From Cubamyces lactineus (Eukaryota > Basidiomycota > Agaricomycetes > Polyporales > Polyporaceae): a stretch of 64,000 nt of DNA. The stretch is taken from contig JACDTU010000015.1 of NCBI GenBank assembly GCA_022376465.1, forward strand, positions 186,001 to 250,000. The letters are read 5' to 3'. Below are positions 1 through 9,769 of this stretch, in pieces; position 1 is the stretch's first letter, and each line of letters opens with the position of its first letter. Below the pieces are notes generated by a model that saw nothing but the letters and a program-made list of their open reading frames with translations, ran no database searches and had not been told where the DNA came from. A program made the translations under genes and the position numbers.

Positions 1-438
1 TCCGCATCGCGAGATGATCGACTTGAACTTGGCAATGTAGTCTTCGACTTTCTTGCTTCCTTGCTTCAGGTTTCGCAGCAGCACACGGGCACTGGCCTTC
101 TGGTCGATGTCGTCGAATGCTTCCAGTAGTTGCTTCTTGAAGTCGTCCCATGTTCCGTAGTTGGGTTCGATACGTTCTTCGCCTGGTCTTCGGTTCTTGT
201 TCTGGTCGGCTGCCTGCCGTTCTACGTCTTCAATGAAGGTGCGGGCCCAGGTTCCGGCGGTGCCCCCGTTCATCAGCATAAGGCAGAAGACGATCTTCAT
301 TTCGTCGGTGGCGTAGGTCTTCTTGTTCATCGTGAGGTAGAGGGAGCATTTCTGCAACCACTCCACTACTTCGCCCCGCTTCCCTGAGAACTCTGGGGGC
401 ATCTTGAGCTTGATCTCGTTCGTCTTTTCTTCAGCCAT
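1..438 (-). CDS. Gypsy-1 copy A Gag, partial (N-terminal part)
   Basis: Capsid region of Gag, starting at the first in-frame ATG (438) as in copy C and cut by the window edge. Bases 439-966 upstream are also open in the same frame but contain no ATG. The sequence carries the same retrotransposon-gag domain as copy C; its zinc knuckle would lie off the left edge. No internal stop is seen in the part present. Confidence 0.85.
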   Translation of the reverse strand, partial: MAEEKTNEIKLKMPPEFSGKRGEVVEWLQKCSLYLTMNKKTYATDEMKIVFCLMLMNGGTAGTWARTFIEDVERQAADQNKNRRPGEERIEPNYGTWDDFKKQLLEAFDDIDQKASARVLLRNLKQGSKKVEDYIAKFKSIISRCG

Positions 439-970
439 CGTGGCTTCGGTTCGGCCTTCGGGTTCGTTTGCGGTTCGGTTTGATTCTTCTTGAGGGGTCT
501 TCCCTACGGGTTCTGGTGCGGCTTCGCCTCCCTCCGGGTCGTGGTTGTCGTTCGAAGTTCTTGTAGCGTTCTCGCTTTCTGGTTCACTCTCCTCGAGTAT
601 CTCCGCCTGAGCTGGTCTGGGAGTAGTGAAGTCTACCGGGGAAGGTTGTTCTGGTTCTGTTCTCGGTTCCGGGGTGGCCGCTGGTTCCTCCGGAAGTTCG
701 TCTCCAAGTGATATTTCGCGGTAGCGTCTTCGGTAGTCGGGGTCGATGTCAAGGCAGTTCCGCCAGGTGAGAGGGACTTCGGTGAAGTGCCAGGACTTGT
801 TCTTCCAGAAGACTTGTTGCCCTTCGTAGTAGACTAGCTTGGCTTCCTTGTCAACCGCAAATTCTTTCGGTATCGACGCCGTGTTGTTCGGTTCGGGGCC
901 GCTCTGTCTTGAGCGGGTGTCGTGTGTCGAGATCTGGGTAGATCGACGGGTTCCGGTGAGCTCGACCTAA

Positions 971-1367
971 TGTTACGACGAGCCTAGATCGGTCACAGCA
1001 AGCGACGTCCTAGGGATCGGACCAGAGGTCTCCAGTAGTTCGAGTCGAGTAGAGGTTCAGAGGAATAGGCAATGGATAACCAGGTCGAGCTGAGGATCCC
1101 GAGTGGATCCTCTGGTCTTAAATACAGGAAGAGAGACATGGACACGTCAGCGCCACGTAGGCGCCACGTACCGTGAGAGTCCAGTATAACTACGTAGAGT
1201 CAGGGCTGGGAGTACAGATGATGTGGCGATGACGTGGCGGAAGGTGATAGGGTAGTAATACAACAGCCGTGTGAACCGGTGGGAAAGGATGACGTGGCAT
1301 AACGGAGGCACGAGGGAGAGAGAGGAAAAGGAAACTGGGTGACCGTGACACAGTGAGCGTCGTAACA
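971..1367 (-). repeat. 5' LTR of Gypsy-1 copy A (397 bp)
   Basis: Begins TGTTACGACG and ends CGTCGTAACA, a 10-bp perfect terminal inverted repeat. It is 20 bp shorter than the other three Gypsy-1 LTRs (417 bp) because it has one rather than two copies of a 20-bp unit containing TGACGTGGCA. The TATA-like TATTTAAG lies on the minus strand upstream of the predicted RNA start. Confidence 0.92.
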
Positions 1368-1368
1368 A

Positions 1369-1980
1369 CCATTCTACCTCATGATGGGGTACGAACCGAC
1401 ACTGATTCCTATCGCATACCCCAAGACCAACACCCCGACAGTACAAGAACGGCTAGTGAACCTCCAGAAGGCCCGAGACGAAGCCCTAGCAGCCCACGAG
1501 CTAGCCCGACACGTCATACGTGACAGGTTCAAGGGAAAGTTCGTCCAATTCAAGAAAGGACAGAAGGTCTGGCTCGAAGGGAAGAACCTCAAGCTCGCTT
1601 ACGCATCCCGGAAACTCGCACCCAAACGAGAAGGCCCCTTTGTCATCACTGAAGTACTTGGACCCGTGACCTATCGGCTGGAGCTGCCGAAACACTGGAA
1701 GGTACACCCCGTGTTCCACGCATGCTTCCTCACCCCATACAAGGAAAACGACACCCACGGACCGAACTACACGAGGCCACCACCTGACCTTATCGACGGA
1801 GAAGAAGAATATGAGGTCGAAGCGATCGTCGGACACAAGACCACACGAGGCGGAATCCGCTACCAAATCAAGTGGAAAGGCTACTCCAGCGCCGAGAACA
1901 CATGGGAACCCGAGTCCGCTCTAATTCCGAACGCCAAAGAAATCCTCCAGCGGTATAAAAGGGCGAAGAAGCTGCTGTAA
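1369..1980 (+). CDS. Gypsy-1 copy B Pol, C-terminal fragment with chromodomain
   Basis: The last 203 codons of the gypsy polyprotein, starting in mid-integrase because copy A is inserted just upstream. It holds the integrase C-terminal region ([19 protein letters not shown] followed by [12 protein letters not shown]) and a complete chromodomain near the end ([10 protein letters not shown], then [16 protein letters not shown]). Chromodomains of this class steer integration toward particular chromatin. By eye it is identical to the same region of copy C. The fragment cannot be translated from its own promoter. Confidence 0.92.
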   Translation, partial: PFYLMMGYEPTLIPIAYPKTNTPTVQERLVNLQKARDEALAAHELARHVIRDRFKGKFVQFKKGQKVWLEGKNLKLAYASRKLAPKREGPFVITEVLGPVTYRLELPKHWKVHPVFHACFLTPYKENDTHGPNYTRPPPDLIDGEEEYEVEAIVGHKTTRGGIRYQIKWKGYSSAENTWEPESALIPNAKEILQRYKRAKKLL

Positions 1981-1986
1981 TCTGCA

Positions 1987-2145
1987 ATGCTCTCTCTCGC
2001 CATCCTCTTCGCCATCTACTGCCTCACCCTCCTCGCCATCACCCTCCTCTTTCTCTGGTATATCCTCCGCGACCTCTTCAACCGCATCATCGAGCACACT
2101 CTCCACAGCCGTGACTACCCATCCCGATCAGCGTGGGGATCGTGA
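1987..2145 (+). CDS. Gypsy-1 copy B post-pol ORFa, 52-aa membrane protein
   Basis: A 52-codon ATG-initiated frame beginning 6 nt after the pol stop and in the same frame as pol. Nearly the whole N-terminal half is hydrophobic (LSLAILFAIYCLTLLAITLL), one strong membrane span, followed by a basic and polar tail. I do not recognise the protein and it is not a retroviral envelope. It is kept in copy C at 15781-15939. Translation could come from reinitiation or stop readthrough; neither is shown. Confidence 0.55.
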   Translation: MLSLAILFAIYCLTLLAITLLFLWYILRDLFNRIIEHTLHSRDYPSRSAWGS

Positions 2146-2150
2146 AGCCC

Positions 2151-2339
2151 ATGATCATCGCGCTCTTCACCTGCATGACCCTCGGCTACCTCCTTGCCCT
2201 TGCCTTCATCGCCACTCACCTGCGCCTCTCCATCAACATCCTCGAAATTGCTCTCGAACACCGTGACCCTCTCGACCCCGCAAACGACAAGCTTGACCAG
2301 GCCGACCGCACCCTCAATAACTCCAGCTGGGACGAGTAG
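2151..2339 (+). CDS. Gypsy-1 copy B post-pol ORFb, 62-aa membrane protein
   Basis: A second small ATG-initiated frame, 5 nt after ORFa. It opens with a hydrophobic span (IIALFTCMTLGYLLALAFIA) and ends in an acidic, asparagine-rich tail (WDE). An upstream in-frame GTG would add six residues, but ATG is the plainer start. Its stop is one base before the ATG of ORFc. The same frame is kept in copy C. Function unknown. Confidence 0.55.
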   Translation: MIIALFTCMTLGYLLALAFIATHLRLSINILEIALEHRDPLDPANDKLDQADRTLNNSSWDE

Positions 2340-2340
2340 A

Positions 2341-3375
2341 ATGGGCCGCCCCCTCTATAGCACCCAAGTCGCTGACGACAATGCAAGTGACCAGGAAAAC
2401 CAACAGCCGCTACCCATTCCTCCCCCACTCGCCAGACGCCTCTCGTCGCCCCCACCGGAATACACCCCTAGGTCACCATCGCCCGCCTCCTCGACGTCGG
2501 ACCTCAGCACGGTCGGTGTCGAAGACTCTCATCTGGTAGACCACTCCCGGCACCCCGACGTCAACCAGTTGCTCCGTGCGCTCCTCACCAACCCTACCCC
2601 GGTCGTCAATGCCACCGAGCGAGGCTTGCAGTACTTCCTTAGAGAATATCGATGCCTCTACAACGAGCAACGGGAACTGGACGCACTGGAAGGGAACCTT
2701 GTTGACGCAGCTGACATCGCAGAGGACGCTCTAGACGCTCTTCATGAGGCGTTTGGTGAAGAAGAGGAGCAACGGCAAGTCTCGGACTACGACATCGCAG
2801 AACGGCAGGCGCGCGCCCTCGAAAACGTCGGGCACCATGCCCACGAGTTACGGAGGTTGGCAAGACACTCTTTGAACACCACTCGACGGCTCGCCCGGAC
2901 CACGCGCACATGGAGGAACTTCCTCATACAAACATTTGAACTCCCCGCATTCCATGCAAGGATGGCACCACTGGCCTCGGTCATCAACGACGCGGCCCCA
3001 CCTCCCGGAGAACTCCCAGCTGCGGCAAGAAGAGTACCCGGCGAAGCCCGACGCCAAGGGACCTATCTGCCCTTGTTCCACACCAGAGTCTCCGCAGGAA
3101 GCCGTCGGCCCCGTGATCCATCCCCCGACGAGCGTAACGTAAGAGCTCGAAGAGACACCTCGCCCGCCCCAATGGACGCTTCGCCAGCCCGACCTGAGTC
3201 CCCGCCGTCCCTCCACCCTATTGGCCGCAGCTGCCTAGTCTGTGGGTCGCCCGATCACGAGTACCTGTGGTGCAGAGACTGGCGATGTGTCTGGTGTCGC
3301 GCCACCGCCCCTGGCCATCACCCGTGGGAGTGCCCTCTGCGCCCAGAAGACATGGACGAGCGGTTTACGAGTTGA
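2341..3375 (+). CDS. Gypsy-1 copy B post-pol ORFc, CCHC-type protein (344 aa)
   Basis: Starts MGRPLYST one base after the ORFb stop. Residues about 1-60 are proline/serine-rich, the middle is a long charged helical region rich in Arg, Glu and Ala, and the C-terminus has two metal-binding knuckles: CLVCGSPDHEYLWC (CX2CX4HX4C) and a second CX2CX6HX4C. The fold suggests nucleic-acid binding, as in Gag nucleocapsid, but Gag has its own knuckle upstream. The frame stays open in both copies (B and C) with only conservative changes, which supports function. Product unrecognised. Confidence 0.7.
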   Translation: MGRPLYSTQVADDNASDQENQQPLPIPPPLARRLSSPPPEYTPRSPSPASSTSDLSTVGVEDSHLVDHSRHPDVNQLLRALLTNPTPVVNATERGLQYFLREYRCLYNEQRELDALEGNLVDAADIAEDALDALHEAFGEEEEQRQVSDYDIAERQARALENVGHHAHELRRLARHSLNTTRRLARTTRTWRNFLIQTFELPAFHARMAPLASVINDAAPPPGELPAAARRVPGEARRQGTYLPLFHTRVSAGSRRPRDPSPDERNVRARRDTSPAPMDASPARPESPPSLHPIGRSCLVCGSPDHEYLWCRDWRCVWCRATAPGHHPWECPLRPEDMDERFTS

Positions 3376-3424
3376 GCTGGATATTCCGCTGATGGAACAG
3401 CGTAGAAGCATACGAAGGGGGTAA

Positions 3425-3841
3425 TGTTACGACGCTCACTGTGTCACGGTCACCCAGTTTCCTTTTCCTCTCTCTCCCTCGTGCCTCCGTTATGCCACGT
3501 CATCCTTTCCCATGCCACGTCACCCTTTCCCACCGGTTCACACGGCTGTTGTATTACTACCCTATCACCTTCCGCCACGTCATCGCCACATCATCTGTAC
3601 TCCCAGCCCTGACTCTACGTAGTTATACTGGACTCTCACGGTACGTGGCGCCTACGTGGCGCCGACGTGTCCATGTCTCTCTTCCTGTATTTAAGACCAG
3701 AGGATCCACTCGGGATCCTCAGCTCGACCTGGTTATCCATTGCCTATTCCTCTGAACCTCTACTCGACTCGAACTACTGGAGACCTCTGGTCCGATCCCT
3801 AGGACGTCGCTCACTGTGACCGATCTAGGCTCGTCGTAACA
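3425..3841 (+). repeat. 3' LTR of Gypsy-1 copy B (417 bp)
   Basis: Begins TGTTACGACG and ends CGTCGTAACA, preceded by a polypurine tract. It matches the copy C LTRs in inverted orientation. TATTTAAG lies in the 3' half. The right flank is CTGTC; the left duplicate is not in the window. Confidence 0.93.
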
Positions 3842-3984
3842 CTGTCCGTCTCCAACGTGGAACGCTCTGTATTCCTCGAATATCTCATAAATACACAGAA
3901 ACATATTCACCGACGTATCAAGCCCTGTATCACACAATACAATTGCTAGATGGTTGTCATATACAGTGTACGTTTCGTTAAACG

Positions 3985-4600
3985 TCAGCATTCTGCCATA
4001 AGCCGGGTGATGCACCGGGCTACCGTTCCTGCAGCTTGCTTCGTCTTCGGCCAGTCTTCTTCTTTCATCCGAGGGGCAATGAGAGAGTCAAACCGGTCGG
4101 GATGCCACCGGAGTATTTTGATCTTCAGGAGTTCCTTGCGAGTCTTGTTCTCAACGCCCGGCCGGACAGGATAGAAGAGGAATTCACGAACGCGTTTGTA
4201 CGAGATCTCGGCGGGGTCGTTCACAGGGTAAATAAATGCGGGAAAGGGGAATTCGTGGAAGCTGACGGAGTGGTCGAGGTTTTGACTCGTCTTGAGCTCG
4301 ATCCACTTCAGTTCATAGACCTCACAGAAGCGCAGGATCTGCTGAGACGTATCTTGATGCGGCGGTTCCTGAGCTGACTGTGCGCGCCAAGATGCCTCTT
4401 CCTCTCGAGCGCGGCGAGCAGCTTCTTTGCGAGCGCGGCGAGCAACATCTTCCTCCCGAGCGCGGCGAGCAGCTTCTTCCTCCCGAGCGCGACGGGCAGC
4501 AGCTTCCGCCATTCGCACGCAGTGGATTACCTCGGGGTCTCGGCCTCGCCGAATTTCCTCTGCTGCTGCCCTCGCGCGGAGACCCAGCTGCTGCTGTAGA
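3985..4600 (-). pseudogene. Coiled-coil gene, 3' part (NFKBIL1/J-like C-terminal domain)
   Basis: The C-terminal half of a host gene whose 5' half lies at 7391-8316, beyond the palindromic insertion. It encodes tandem AARRAREE-type charged repeats (about 60 residues), then a compact domain ending in KELLKIKILRWHPDRF followed by a helix with KQAAGTVARCITRLM, and a TGA stop at 3985. The WHPDRF helix resembles the C-terminal J-like region of NFKBIL1-type proteins, which is common in Agaricomycete hypothetical proteins; I infer this from motif memory. The first codons of this frame toward the insertion (LFLQQQ) may partly be intron, since TTTCTACAG there is a good splice acceptor. Confidence 0.6.
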
Positions 4601-4770
4601 AATAATGCATTATGAACAGGTAGTTCCCCTACACCGTTATACAACTAAACCTGGCTGGTTCCTAATACTTTACGAACGCCCGGGGTTTCCGGGATAGCCT
4701 CCATAGGTCCGGCTTGGCTTCTCAGCTTCCTTCCTAATATGGTAGGTGTCCCCGGCAGGCCCTTTCTCCC

Positions 4771-5008
4771 GATCTGGGCGCTTTTTTCGGCGCTTTTTTC
4801 GGGCTTTTTGGGCGCTTTTCTGGGCGCTTTTCCCACGCTTTTCTGGGCACTTTTCTAACGCTTTTCTGGGCGCTTTTCTCGCGCTTTTCTGGGCGCTTTT
4901 CTGACACTTTTTGGGCGCTTTTTCAGCTACTATCTGGGCGCTTTTTTGTCAATGATCTGGGCGCTTTTTGGCTACTATCTGGGCGCTTTTTGGGCGCTTT
5001 TTTGCGTC
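4771..5008. repeat. GCGCTTTT tandem array, left arm
   Basis: About 20 degenerate copies of a 10-14 bp unit with core GGCGCTTTTCTG, spaced irregularly, near the outer end of the left arm. Subterminal short tandem repeats inside long inverted repeats are characteristic of foldback elements and are usual transposase-binding sites in several DNA transposon families. Confidence 0.85.
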
Positions 5009-6982
5009 CAAATAGGGTAGATATATTCTACACCTCCCTGCACCCCCCCTCTGGGGCTCTATTAGGGCACCCTGTTGGGCTAAAAATATGTATAATATGT
5101 ATGTGTATGCTGTAGTATATCTCTGTGTGCATAGGCATAGAATAGGGCAGGGAAAGTAGCCTAAAAATGCGACCCCAGGGCAGGGGCCACCAGGAGGGGA
5201 CCACTGCAGGGTGGCTGGGCTGTCATCCTCTGGGCCAATTCCTATGAGTAGTATATCATTCAAAAGGTGCTTGAAAGGGCTTTCCAACGCATATTTTTTC
5301 AGGAGGAACCATGCAGTATTGGCAGAGATATAGACCATCGCATTTTCGCCAAAAATGGCCATTTTGTTTCCTTTGTTACTCTGCACCCAGGGGTCCCCTT
5401 ATGTTGCCCTTGGTACCGTTGGATTCGCGTTTTTATGGGCTTTCTAACAGTAGTAAATACATGAAATTCTGACCACATGCATTGTCGCCCTCCTCCTGCC
5501 CCTCCCCCACTTACCCACCTCATAGCTCCTGCAGTTCTTGGTCTTTCTCTGTGAAGTCTTTTGATACTTGGAGTATACATACAAAACTATGTATTTACCG
5601 CTTTTTACGCCCTAATATGGCCTACCCCCAATGGAATTCATCTAGGTGCATTTTCGCACTTTTCAGATTCTTCCCTCCATATCTCTGCACCCAGAGCGGA
5701 TATTGCCTTCGTTCTTTTTGCATTTTGTGCCTAGACAGCGCTACTACATGTCTGTAGAAGCTCATCCTTACCGAATGTAGCGATCAGAATTGAGCTCCTT
5801 ATCAGCTGTAGCAGGCAGATCCTGTTTTGGCTTACATCCAGGGCATTATTTTTTAATCAGATGGTACATTCATATTCTACTCGTTGATAGCTACCTGGCA
5901 CAACAGGAATCATGAGATTTGGTGAAGAATTGACTGAGCTACAGGAGATGGACCTCCTGGACACCCAAAGTTGCAGTGTGTGCAGTTGCACTGCTCCAGA
6001 AATGCATGTAGTGCACAGCTGAACAGGCAGCATTTGGTGCCTCTGGGCCATATCTCTACAGCCACTCATCCAAATCTCATGATTCCTGTTGTGCCAGGTA
6101 GCTATCAACGAGTAGAATATGAATGTACCATCTGATTAAAAAATAATGCCCTGGATGTAAGCCAAAACAGGATCTGCCTGCTACAGCTGATAAGGAGCTC
6201 AATTCTGATCGCTACATTCGGTAAGGATGAGCTTCTACAGACATGTAGTAGCGCTGTCTAGGCACAAAATGCAAAAAGAACGAAGGCAATATCCGCTCTG
6301 GGTGCAGAGATATGGAGGGAAGAATCTGAAAAGTGCGAAAATGCACCTAGATGAATTCCATTGGGGGTAGGCCATATTAGGGCGTAAAAAGCGGTAAATA
6401 CATAGTTTTGTATGTATACTCCAAGTATCAAAAGACTTCACAGAGAAAGACCAAGAACTGCAGGAGCTATGAGGTGGGTAAGTGGGGGAGGGGCAGGAGG
6501 AGGGCGACAATGCATGTGGTCAGAATTTCATGTATTTACTACTGTTAGAAAGCCCATAAAAACGCGAATCCAACGGTACCAAGGGCAACATAAGGGGACC
6601 CCTGGGTGCAGAGTAACAAAGGAAACAAAATGGCCATTTTTGGCGAAAATGCGATGGTCTATATCTCTGCCAATACTGCATGGTTCCTCCTGAAAAAATA
6701 TGCGTTGGAAAGCCCTTTCAAGCACCTTTTGAATGATATACTACTCATAGGAATTGGCCCAGAGGATGACAGCCCAGCCACCCTGCAGTGGTCCCCTCCT
6801 GGTGGCCCCTGCCCTGGGGTCGCATTTTTAGGCTACTTTCCCTGCCCTATTCTATGCCTATGCACACAGAGATATACTACAGCATACACATACATATTAT
6901 ACATATTTTTAGCCCAACAGGGTGCCCTAATAGAGCCCCAGAGGGGGGTGCAGGGAGGTGTAGAATATATCTACCCTATTTG

Positions 6983-7220
6983 GACGCAAAAAAGCGCCCA
7001 AAAAGCGCCCAGATAGTAGCCAAAAAGCGCCCAGATCATTGACAAAAAAGCGCCCAGATAGTAGCTGAAAAAGCGCCCAAAAAGTGTCAGAAAAGCGCCC
7101 AGAAAAGCGCGAGAAAAGCGCCCAGAAAAGCGTTAGAAAAGTGCCCAGAAAAGCGTGGGAAAAGCGCCCAGAAAAGCGCCCAAAAAGCCCGAAAAAAGCG
7201 CCGAAAAAAGCGCCCAGATC
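6983..7220. repeat. CAGAAAAGCGCC tandem array, right arm
   Basis: Exact inverted counterpart of the array at 4771-5008, with the same order and the same degenerate units. Identity down to the irregular units shows the two arms arose by one inversion or copying event, or are kept alike by gene conversion. Confidence 0.85.
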
Positions 7221-7390
7221 GGGAGAAAGGGCCTGCCGGGGACACCTACCATATTAGGAAGGAAGCTGAGAAGCCAAGCCGGACCTATGGAGGCTATCCC
7301 GGAAACCCCGGGCGTTCGTAAAGTATTAGGAACCAGCCAGGTTTAGTTGTATAACGGTGTAGGGGAACTACCTGTTCATAATGCATTATT

Positions 7391-8316
7391 GTTGCAACAT
7401 ATGGTGGGAGACCAGCTTCCCATGCCTTGCGGAACGAGGCATCTTGTTGCGCCCGTTGTGCAGCCTGGGCCTGGGTCGCCCGAAGAACGGCCTCTTTCGC
7501 ACGCCGAGCAGCGGCTTGAGCCTCTCGTGCGCGACGTGCCTTGTCAGCGGCCTCACGGGCCAGACGCGCGATCTGGGCATCCACTTCAGCCCACCTCGCT
7601 CGTTCCTCACACAGGGTGTCCCATCGCGTCCGCATCTCAGCTTCCTGCTGTCTCTGTGCCTCGAGACGCGCAAGACGCTCGCGATGGTCCTGACGAATTT
7701 GCTCCAATCGGAGCTCTTGCTCGGCTGCATGTGCTGCCTGCTCTCGCAACCACTCGGCCTGCTCTTCTGCGTCTCGGATCCGTCGAGCCGCGACCTGCGC
7801 GGCCTCTTGCACTACCTCACGTAGCAAACATATCGTCTTTTCCTGTAGTTGCTGGGCTGCTGTTGCGTCTTCTATATTGTTCTCAGTCGATAAATCGAAG
7901 GTACGGCTGCGATGCTTGCTCAGAGAACGCTCCAGCTTCCCCTTCAGCTCCTCGCGCTTGCGTTTTCCCCACCGCTTTCGTGATTCTTGCTCTCGCGCGA
8001 CCTTCTCGTGCTTGTCTTGAAGTTTGCGGCAGAGCTTCGCCTCGGCAGATTGACGAAGCTGGCTCATCAAGTTGCGGTGGGCAGCTGATGCGATTGCGCG
8101 CTCGACCACCACTGCCTCCCGATGACAAGCATCACGGACAGCTGCGACTGCTTGGAGGTCCGAAAGGCGCTTGAGCATCGCGCGATCACGGTCGTCCAGT
8201 GGGCCCGCGTTGTTGAGCTGATCTACAAGAGCTTGGACCGCATTCGCGCGCAAGCCATGTATCTCTGTGTCGACAAGCGACGGAGGATCAGAGATAGCGG
8301 GGCGTGGCGAAGTCAT
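7391..8316 (-). pseudogene. Coiled-coil gene, 5' part
   Basis: N-terminal half of the gene interrupted by the palindrome. I choose the ATG at 8316 (MTSPRPAISDPPSLVDTEIH); the frame is open further upstream to an ATG at 8430. After about 60 residues it becomes a continuous coiled coil rich in Ala, Arg, Glu and Gln (EREQ, RLEAQRQQEAEMR and similar) running to the insertion. In the ancestral joined sequence the two halves are one base out of frame across the 12-bp repeat, so either an intron lay here (the acceptor TTTCTACAG is present downstream) or the gene was already broken. Function unknown. Confidence 0.55.
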
Positions 8317-8629
8317 ATTAGTGTTAGGGTAAAAAGCGAAGGACTGCAGGGCTTCAGGCTTGATCCACGGCATATGTGAAGACAACGGAGTCACATACTG
8401 GAGTACTTCTAGTAAAAATCGTTCTCGCATGGGTCTCCTCAGAGCGAGTAGATAGACAGAACGAATGGCGTTTGGATTGCGTGGTGCGCGCCAGCGAGTC
8501 TACGAGCAGAGAGGGATGAGCACAAGTAGTGGTACCGCTCAGCAACATCTTATGGCACTTTGCAGGAGTGAAGTGCCCATCTCGTCGAGATCAGTGACGC
8601 GTGTATCCACCCGAAGCCTCACTCTCACT

Positions 8630-8741
8630 TTGACTCGCATTTCCTTCCGCTTTGATTCAGTCTCCCTTTCGCATTGACCCGCTTTTCCTTTCGCATGGAC
8701 TTGCTTTTCCTTCCGCATTGACTCGCCGTGTCTCCCTTTCA
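8630..8741. repeat. 22-bp minisatellite, about five units
   Basis: Degenerate head-to-tail units of about 22 bp starting TTGACTCG or TTGATTCA and ending CTTTCGCA, at 8630, 8652, 8674, 8696 and 8718. It lies in the intergenic space between the coiled-coil gene and the small gene at 9061; no coding sequence is seen there. Confidence 0.75.
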
Positions 8742-9060
8742 TACGCCGCTGTCTGTAGCTTGGACGACCGCGGCACACTTGGACCCTCCTCCGCAGATAA
8801 GTAGTCTCATTCTGAGCGCGTGTACCTCATCAACAGACCACCCACACACTCGCTCTCGCTCACATTCCAAACCCACACCGATAGTATGCATCACCGCGCC
8901 GGCCACCGAAGTCGCAGAGCAATAGTACGCTCCCATCCTCTCATACTATTCGGCTTCCTTTCTGATCACAACACAGCTCTTTGACACTCGTTTGCGAGTG
9001 GCTACTTCCGCAGGTCTTGATCGGCACGCAGTATTGTTCGATCGTCTCAGTCCGGACAAT

Positions 9061-9408
9061 ATGAGCGACGACGAGACCGATAGGCCCCGCAACCATTGGC
9101 CGAGGACCTACCGGATCATAGAGTCTCGTTGGCAGAGTCTGGAACTCAAAACATTTCTACGTGGTCTCGATGCTCTTTATCGACAGGGTTGGGAGCGATC
9201 CCGACCTCGCGTTCGTTTCGCTGGAGCAGCCCCTCGCATTCGCATTCCGCAAGAGAATGGTCCGAAGGTCGATGGTCTAGCCCCGCCAGGATTATGGAGG
9301 AACTGCTACAACGAAGAATGGCTGCGTGGTCTTGACGCAGACCGACGCAACGCGCTCAGCATTGTGGAGGAGGAATACGACTTCTCTCTTCGACGGGAAG
9401 TCCTGTGA
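9061..9408 (+). CDS. Small conserved-type hypothetical protein (115 aa)
   Basis: Single-exon gene starting MSDDETDRPRNHWP and ending in TGA at 9406-9408. The frame is open 23 codons further upstream but without an ATG. The protein has a charged N-terminus and a C-terminal block with KVDGLAPPGLWRNCYNEEWL, a pattern I recall from short Agaricomycete hypothetical proteins of unknown function. There is no signal peptide, membrane span or known catalytic motif. It lies 0.7 kb downstream of the coiled-coil gene start, divergently transcribed. Confidence 0.65.
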   Translation: MSDDETDRPRNHWPRTYRIIESRWQSLELKTFLRGLDALYRQGWERSRPRVRFAGAAPRIRIPQENGPKVDGLAPPGLWRNCYNEEWLRGLDADRRNALSIVEEEYDFSLRREVL

Positions 9409-9769
9409 CACAAGGTCAATGAGAAAGGCTGGAATTGAACGGCTCTGAAGCTTGCATGTGATGTAACGATGTTGGGCTCATATGTATGTAGAGCAGAATA
9501 TGAGTGTCAACTGAATCTGTTGCGTTCTATAACTACTATGACCTACGACTTCAGCTGCAGTGACAGCCTGAGCAAACGGATCCGAGGAATCCGAGGTAAC
9601 GCCGAGCGCTTATAACAGATCGCAGTAGACGCCACCTTCTCTCACATTCTCTCTCCGACCTCCCTCTCTGACTTATCCCCGTCGTCTCTCGTTCATGTGC
9701 GCAATGTTGAAGAGCACGCCCATCATTACAGCCCATTGCACCTTCTCGTGTTGTCGCTCGCTCGTTCCT

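Larger units (their letters stand above)
1..1367 (-). mobile_element. Gypsy-1 copy A, 5' part (cut by window edge)
   Basis: This is the 5' end of a Ty3/gypsy element on the minus strand: 5' LTR at right, leader, and the first part of gag, leaving the window at base 1. It is nearly identical by eye to the intact copy C (base n here equals n+20354 there), with only a few substitutions seen. It is inserted into copy B of the same family, which is in the opposite orientation: B's pol resumes at 1368 directly after the LTR terminus. The expected 5-bp duplication is ACCAT, but its left copy lies outside the window. Confidence 0.9.
1368..3841 (+). mobile_element. Gypsy-1 copy B, 3' part
   Basis: Plus-strand 3' portion of a second Gypsy-1 copy: end of pol with chromodomain, three post-pol reading frames, polypurine tract (GAAGGGGGTAA ending at 3424) and 3' LTR. 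Its 5' portion lies beyond copy A, outside the window. It is collinear with copy C (positions sum to 17926 in the post-pol region) and differs by few substitutions. Confidence 0.92.
4601..7390. mobile_element. 2.8-kb palindromic (foldback-type) element
   Basis: Two arms, 4601-5922 and 6070-7390, are reverse complements over about 1.32 kb around a 147-bp unique centre. The only difference I found is one C in a homopolymer (7 C at 5043 against 6 G in the right arm). Both ends carry the 12-bp self-palindrome ATAATGCATTAT, which may include the target duplication; inside it the termini read GAACAGG. No transposase-like frame is present: the frames in the arms (93-145 aa) are mirror copies without recognisable domains. 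It splits a host gene. The structure fits a non-autonomous foldback transposon; an inverted duplication of a MITE-like element is the alternative. Confidence 0.85.

Noticed and set aside
4949..7042. Frames of 83-145 codons in both arms of the palindrome, occurring as mirror copies
   Set aside because: No domain, composition typical of non-coding repeat, and one is shifted by the single-base homopolymer difference.
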